Under the pieces are notes generated by a model. It saw only the letters and a list, made by a program, of their open reading frames with translations, was not told the origin of the DNA and ran no database searches. The translations under genes were made by a program, and so were the position numbers. A stretch of 40,165 nt of DNA, from the NCBI GenBank assembly GCA_011523825.1, contig WTFX01000016.1:1-40165 (forward strand), in the 5' to 3' direction. Positions 36,526-40,165 of the stretch are shown piece by piece. Source of the DNA: Microthrixaceae bacterium. Its GTDB lineage: Bacteria; Actinomycetota; Acidimicrobiia; Acidimicrobiales; Poriferisodalaceae. The stretch's first letter is position 1, and each line of letters begins with the position of its first letter.

Positions 36526-38961
36526 ATGAGCGTCACCGAGGCGCCGGCGAAGGACACGCAGCGGCAAACCACAGACACACCCGGCATGCGCGTGCAGAAA
36601 CGCGACGGCTCCATGCAGGCCGTGGATGTCAACAAGATCGTGCGTGCCGTCGAACGTTGCGCCGTCGAGCTAGGCGGCGTCGACCCCATGCGGGTCGCGA
36701 CACGCACCATCTCAGGTCTCCATGACGGCGCTACCACCACCGAGCTCGACGAGCTCTCCATTCGCACAGCCGCCGCGCTGATCTCTGAGGAACCGAACTA
36801 CTCGAAGCTGGCCGCCCGCTTGCTCGCCACGTACATCGACAAGGAAGTGCAGAACCAGAACATCTACTCGTTCAGCCAGTCCATCTCCGAAGGCGGCGAG
36901 TGCGGGCTCATCCACCCTGATGTGGTGGCATTCGTGGCTGCGAACGCCCGCAAGCTCAACGATGCCGTCCTGCCCGAGCGCAACGGCGGCTTCGAATTCT
37001 TCGGGCTGCGCACCGTCTACGACCGTTACTTGCTGCGGCATCCGGAGCGTCGAACGGTCATCGAGACGCCGCAGTACTTCCTGCTCCGGGTCGCCTGCGG
37101 CCTGTCGCAGACGGCTGAAGAGGCCATCTCGTTCTACGAGCTCATCTCCAGCTTGCGCTACCTGCCGTCGTCGCCCACGTTGTTCAACTCGGGCACGGCC
37201 CATCCGCAGATGTCGTCGTGCTACCTGCTCGACAGCCCCACCGATTCGCTCGAAGGCATCTACGACCGCTATTCCGACATCGCCAAGCTGTCGAAGTTCG
37301 CCGGCGGCATCGGCGTGGGCTGGCACCGGGTGCGGTCACGCGGCTCGCTGATCAGCGGCACCAACGGCCTCTCGAACGGCATCGTGCCCTGGCTCAAGAC
37401 GCTCGACTCGTCGGTTGCGGCCGTGAACCAGGGTGGTCGGCGCAAGGGGGCTGCGTGCGTGTATCTCGAGTCGTGGCACGCTGACATCGAGGAATTCCTG
37501 GAGCTGAAGGATTCCACCGGCGACCATGCCCGTCGCACGCACAACCTGAATCTGGCGAACTGGGTGCCCGACGAGTTCATGCGCCGGGTCGAGAACGACT
37601 GGCAATGGTCTCTGTTCGATCCCAAGCAGGTGCCGCATCTCACCGACCTGTACGGCGACGAGTTCACCGATGCATACCGCGAGGCCGAAGCGAGTGGCCA
37701 GTACGAACGGCAGGTGTCGGCCCGCGAGCTCTACAGCCGCATGATGCGCACGCTCGCCCAGACCGGCAACGGCTGGATGACCTTCAAGGACGCCTCGAAC
37801 GCCAAGTCCAACCAGACCGGCGAGTCCGGCAATGTCATCCACCTGTCGAACCTGTGCACGGAGATCCTGGAGGTCACCAGCGACGCCGAGACGGCGGTCT
37901 GCAATCTCGGCTCGGTCAATCTCGCCAAGTTCGTGCGCGACGACCACGACAACGGCAAGACCCTCGACTACGAGGCGCTGGGAGAGGTCGTGCGGACAGC
38001 GGTGCCCTACTTGGACCGCGTCATCGACATCAACTACTACCCGACGCCCGAGGCCGCCCGGTCGAATGAACGCTGGCGTCCCGTCGGGCTCGGCGTCATG
38101 GGCCTGCAGGACGTGTTCTTCCAGCTCGGCCTCGACTTCGACTCGCCCGAAGCAGTCGAGATTGCGGCCCGGATCGCCGAGGAGATCTACTACTGGGCGG
38201 TCTGGTCGAGCTGCGAGCTGGCTCGCAAGCACGGTCCGCATGCAGCATTCGGCGACACACGCGCGGCAGCAGGGCAGCTGCAGTTCGATCTGTGGGGCGT
38301 CGAGCCGTCTCAGCCTCAGCGCTGGGCAGAATTGCGAGAGCGGATCGGCCAGCACGGACTGCGCAACTCGTTGCTGGTGGCGGTGGCACCCACGGCCACC
38401 ATCGCGTCCATCGCTGGCTGCTACGAGTGCATCGAACCGCAGGTGTCGAACCTGTTCAAGCGCGAGACGCTCTCGGGCGAGTTCATGCAGATCAATCGCT
38501 ACCTGGTGCGCGAGCTGCAGCAGCGCGGCCTGTGGAGCGAGGCCATGGCCAACAAGATCAAGATGTCCGAGGGTTCTGTGCAGAGCATCGCGGAGATCCC
38601 TGATGACCTCCGATCCGTGTATCGCACGGCGTGGGAGCTGCCTCAGCGGGCGCTCATCGACATGGCCGCAGCACGCGGTGCCTTCATCGACCAGAGCCAG
38701 TCGCTGAACCTGTTCATGGAGAGCCCCAACATCGGAAAGCTCTCCTCGATGTACATGCACGCCTGGAAGTCGGGCCTGAAGACCACCTACTACCTGCGCT
38801 CCCGTCCAGCTACCCGCATCAACCAGACCACCACCGACTCCGCGCCTGATGCGGCTCTGCCGTCTCGGCAGGGGACGGTCGCAGCCATGCCAGACGCTGC
38901 GGCGGCCGAGGCTGTTGCGTGTTCGCTCGAGAACCCCGAGACCTGCGAAGCCTGCGAATGA
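36526..38961 (+). CDS. nrdA: Ribonucleoside-diphosphate reductase, class I large subunit
   Basis: Reduces ribonucleoside diphosphates to deoxy forms with the NrdB radical. The 811-aa protein has an N-terminal ATP-cone (about 20-110, MRVQKRDGSMQAVDVNKIVRA) for dATP inhibition. The active-site cysteines are C232 (MSSCYLLD), C444 (NLCTEIL, with N442 and E446) and C459 (VCNLGSVNL). Radical-transfer tyrosines are Y755 and Y756 (TTYYLRS). Shuttle cysteines at the extreme C-terminus (C807 and C810, TCEACE) accept electrons from thioredoxin. It is followed by nrdB after 44 bp. The start has AGGA nine bases upstream inside a hairpin. Confidence 0.96.
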   Translation: MSVTEAPAKDTQRQTTDTPGMRVQKRDGSMQAVDVNKIVRAVERCAVELGGVDPMRVATRTISGLHDGATTTELDELSIRTAAALISEEPNYSKLAARLLATYIDKEVQNQNIYSFSQSISEGGECGLIHPDVVAFVAANARKLNDAVLPERNGGFEFFGLRTVYDRYLLRHPERRTVIETPQYFLLRVACGLSQTAEEAISFYELISSLRYLPSSPTLFNSGTAHPQMSSCYLLDSPTDSLEGIYDRYSDIAKLSKFAGGIGVGWHRVRSRGSLISGTNGLSNGIVPWLKTLDSSVAAVNQGGRRKGAACVYLESWHADIEEFLELKDSTGDHARRTHNLNLANWVPDEFMRRVENDWQWSLFDPKQVPHLTDLYGDEFTDAYREAEASGQYERQVSARELYSRMMRTLAQTGNGWMTFKDASNAKSNQTGESGNVIHLSNLCTEILEVTSDAETAVCNLGSVNLAKFVRDDHDNGKTLDYEALGEVVRTAVPYLDRVIDINYYPTPEAARSNERWRPVGLGVMGLQDVFFQLGLDFDSPEAVEIAARIAEEIYYWAVWSSCELARKHGPHAAFGDTRAAAGQLQFDLWGVEPSQPQRWAELRERIGQHGLRNSLLVAVAPTATIASIAGCYECIEPQVSNLFKRETLSGEFMQINRYLVRELQQRGLWSEAMANKIKMSEGSVQSIAEIPDDLRSVYRTAWELPQRALIDMAAARGAFIDQSQSLNLFMESPNIGKLSSMYMHAWKSGLKTTYYLRSRPATRINQTTTDSAPDAALPSRQGTVAAMPDAAAAEAVACSLENPETCEACE

Positions 38962-39005
38962 GGCATCGCTGACACCAAGAGGCCCACGACCGACAGAGGA
39001 TCCTC

Positions 39006-40112
39006 ATGGCACTCGTCCAGTCAGAACCCGAATTCGTCCCACCTCTCCGTGATCCGGCGCTTGGCAGCGCGCCCGTGGTCGACCCCGCGGGCGACGGAGC
39101 GCCCAAGCGCGGCAACATCCTCGACCCGGGCTTCGAGCTGACACTCCGGCCGATGCGGTACCCGCAGTTCTTCGACATGTACCGCGACGCCATCCGCAAC
39201 ACGTGGACGGTCGAGGAGATCGATTTCTCCGACGACATTGTCGACCTCAATCGCAAGCTGGCGCCCGCCGAGCGGCACCTCATCAACCGGCTCGTGGCAT
39301 TCTTCGCCACCGGTGACTCGATCGTCGCTAACAACCTGGTGCTGAACCTGTACCAGCACATCAACAGCCCTGAGGCTCGTATGTATCTGAGCCGGCAGCT
39401 GTACGAGGAAGCGCTGCACGTGCAGTTCTACCTGACGCTGCTCGACCACTACATCCCCGACCTGGACGAACGGTCAGCGGCATTCGCGGCCATTGAGAAC
39501 ATTCCCTCGATTGCCGCCAAGGCAGATTTCTGCTTCCGCTGGATGGACAGCGTGTGGTCTCTCGATCAGCTGTCCACCGCAGAGCACCGCAAGGCCTTCG
39601 TGCTGAACCTCATCTGTTTCGCTGCGTGCATCGAGGGGTTGTTCTTCTTTGCGGCGTTCGCCTATGTCTATTTCCTGCGGTCGAAGGGACTGCTGAACGG
39701 ACTGGCGGCCGGCACGAATTGGGTGTTCCGGGACGAGTCGGCACACATGAACTTCGCGTTCGAGGTGGTCCGCACGATCCGGGCTGAGGAGCCCGAGCTG
39801 TTCGATCAGGATCTCGCCGACCGGATCCGGCAGATGATCATTGAGGCGGTCGACGTCGAGACGCAATTCGCGCACGACGTGCTGTCTGGAGGCGTAGCGG
39901 GGATGTCGGTGACCGACACCCGGGCGTATCTCGAGTTCGTGGCTGACCAGCGGCTCGCCCAGCTCGGCTTGGCCAAGGAGTACGGCTCGAAGAATCCCTT
40001 CTCGTTCATGGAACTGCAGGACGTGCAGGAACTCACGAACTTCTTCGAGCGCACCGTCGCCAGCTACCAAGTGGGCATCGAAGGCGAAGTCGCCTTCGAC
40101 GAGGACTTCTAG
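39006..40112 (+). CDS. nrdB: Ribonucleoside-diphosphate reductase, class I small subunit
   Basis: Radical-generating partner of NrdA, 368 aa. The ferritin-like metal site shows E135 and H138 in YEEALHVQFY, with Y142 in the radical-tyrosine position four residues after the His. FRDESAHMNFAFEVV supplies further ligands. The retained tyrosine argues for a tyrosyl-radical enzyme rather than the Tyr-less class Ic type. A strong AGAGGA lies five bases before the ATG. The C-terminus (EGEVAFDEDF) is acidic, as expected for the tail that docks on NrdA. Its last codons belong to a 29-bp tandem repeat that continues to the window end. Confidence 0.96.
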   Translation: MALVQSEPEFVPPLRDPALGSAPVVDPAGDGAPKRGNILDPGFELTLRPMRYPQFFDMYRDAIRNTWTVEEIDFSDDIVDLNRKLAPAERHLINRLVAFFATGDSIVANNLVLNLYQHINSPEARMYLSRQLYEEALHVQFYLTLLDHYIPDLDERSAAFAAIENIPSIAAKADFCFRWMDSVWSLDQLSTAEHRKAFVLNLICFAACIEGLFFFAAFAYVYFLRSKGLLNGLAAGTNWVFRDESAHMNFAFEVVRTIRAEEPELFDQDLADRIRQMIIEAVDVETQFAHDVLSGGVAGMSVTDTRAYLEFVADQRLAQLGLAKEYGSKNPFSFMELQDVQELTNFFERTVASYQVGIEGEVAFDEDF

Positions 40113-40165
40113 GCGAAGTCGCCTTCGACGAGGACTTCTAGGCGAAGTCGCCTTCGACGAGGACT
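40082..40165 (+). repeat. 29-bp perfect tandem repeat at the window end
   Basis: Units at 40082-40110 and 40111-40139 are identical and a third is cut at 26 bases by the window end. The first unit encodes the last residues of NrdB (GEVAFDEDF) and contributes the T of the stop. With its flank, the first unit also forms a 9-bp hairpin: TCGAAGGCG at 40078-40086 and CGCCTTCGA at 40091-40099 around a 4-nt loop. That hairpin could act as terminator. Confidence 0.85.

Noticed and set aside
40082..40165. CRISPR array suggested by 29-bp repeats at the window end
   Set aside because: The copies are directly abutting with no spacers, and the first lies inside nrdB.

Overview
The window is a stretch of chromosome from a high-GC Gram-positive bacterium, most likely an actinobacterium of the Acidimicrobiia type. 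This rests on three things: the style of the 23S/5S rRNA, the GC-rich codon use with many GTG starts, and a gene order tlyA-nadK-recN-steA-mctB ... pyrG-xerD ... scpA-scpB-rluB ... cmk ... der that matches the block known from mycobacteria and other actinobacteria. The class is an inference from memory of synteny; no database was searched. The window begins inside a 23S rRNA gene and ends inside a perfect 29-bp tandem repeat, so both ends look like assembly breaks at repeats.

Layout. (1) 1-1250: 3' part of 23S rRNA, 5S rRNA and a strong rho-independent terminator. (2) 1.3-6.5 kb: a TPR protein, class I fructose-bisphosphate aldolase, and KorA/KorB (2-oxoacid:ferredoxin oxidoreductase). (3) 6.6-14.2 kb: a tightly overlapped operon tlyA-nadK-recN-steA-mctB-GT2 glycosyltransferase-MraY/WecA-like membrane protein. 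It joins ribosome methylation, NADP supply, DNA repair and what looks like a cell-envelope or cytokinesis module. (4) 14.2-19.4 kb: an 8-oxoguanine-deaminase-like amidohydrolase (minus strand), pyrG, xerD, and trpS (minus strand). (5) 19.5-22 kb: scpA-scpB-rluB. (6) 22.2-29.9 kb: a 1206-aa indolepyruvate ferredoxin oxidoreductase, prephenate dehydrogenase, an AroA-Cmk fusion and an acyltransferase; the first three form an aromatic amino acid group. (7) 29.9-34.3 kb: ispH (minus strand), a PDZ/radical-SAM DUF512 protein, der and a small membrane protein. (8) 34.3-36.2 kb: tRNA-Pro(GGG), a DUF427 gene interrupted by an in-frame UGA, and a ferredoxin-reductase-like flavoprotein (minus strand). 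(9) 36.5-40.1 kb: nrdA-nrdB class I ribonucleotide reductase.

The most striking observation is the DUF427 gene at 34512-34883. A UGA replaces the Cys of the family's CPWKG motif, the reading frame continues intact to a normal C-terminus, and a 6-bp hairpin with a GGUC loop lies 19 nt downstream of the UGA. This is the pattern of a bacterial selenocysteine codon with a SECIS element, so the gene is a candidate new selenoprotein; a simple nonsense mutation is the competing explanation.

Other points of interest are a recurrent leaderless promoter motif (GGTANNNT placed 6-8 nt before the start codon), a leaderless 11-codon upstream ORF overlapping the pyrG start, a diverged MraY/WecA-like enzyme linked to steA-mctB, an internal Shine-Dalgarno and start at the Cmk part of AroA-Cmk, an inverted pair of dispersed intergenic repeats, and the tandem repeat that begins in the last codons of nrdB.
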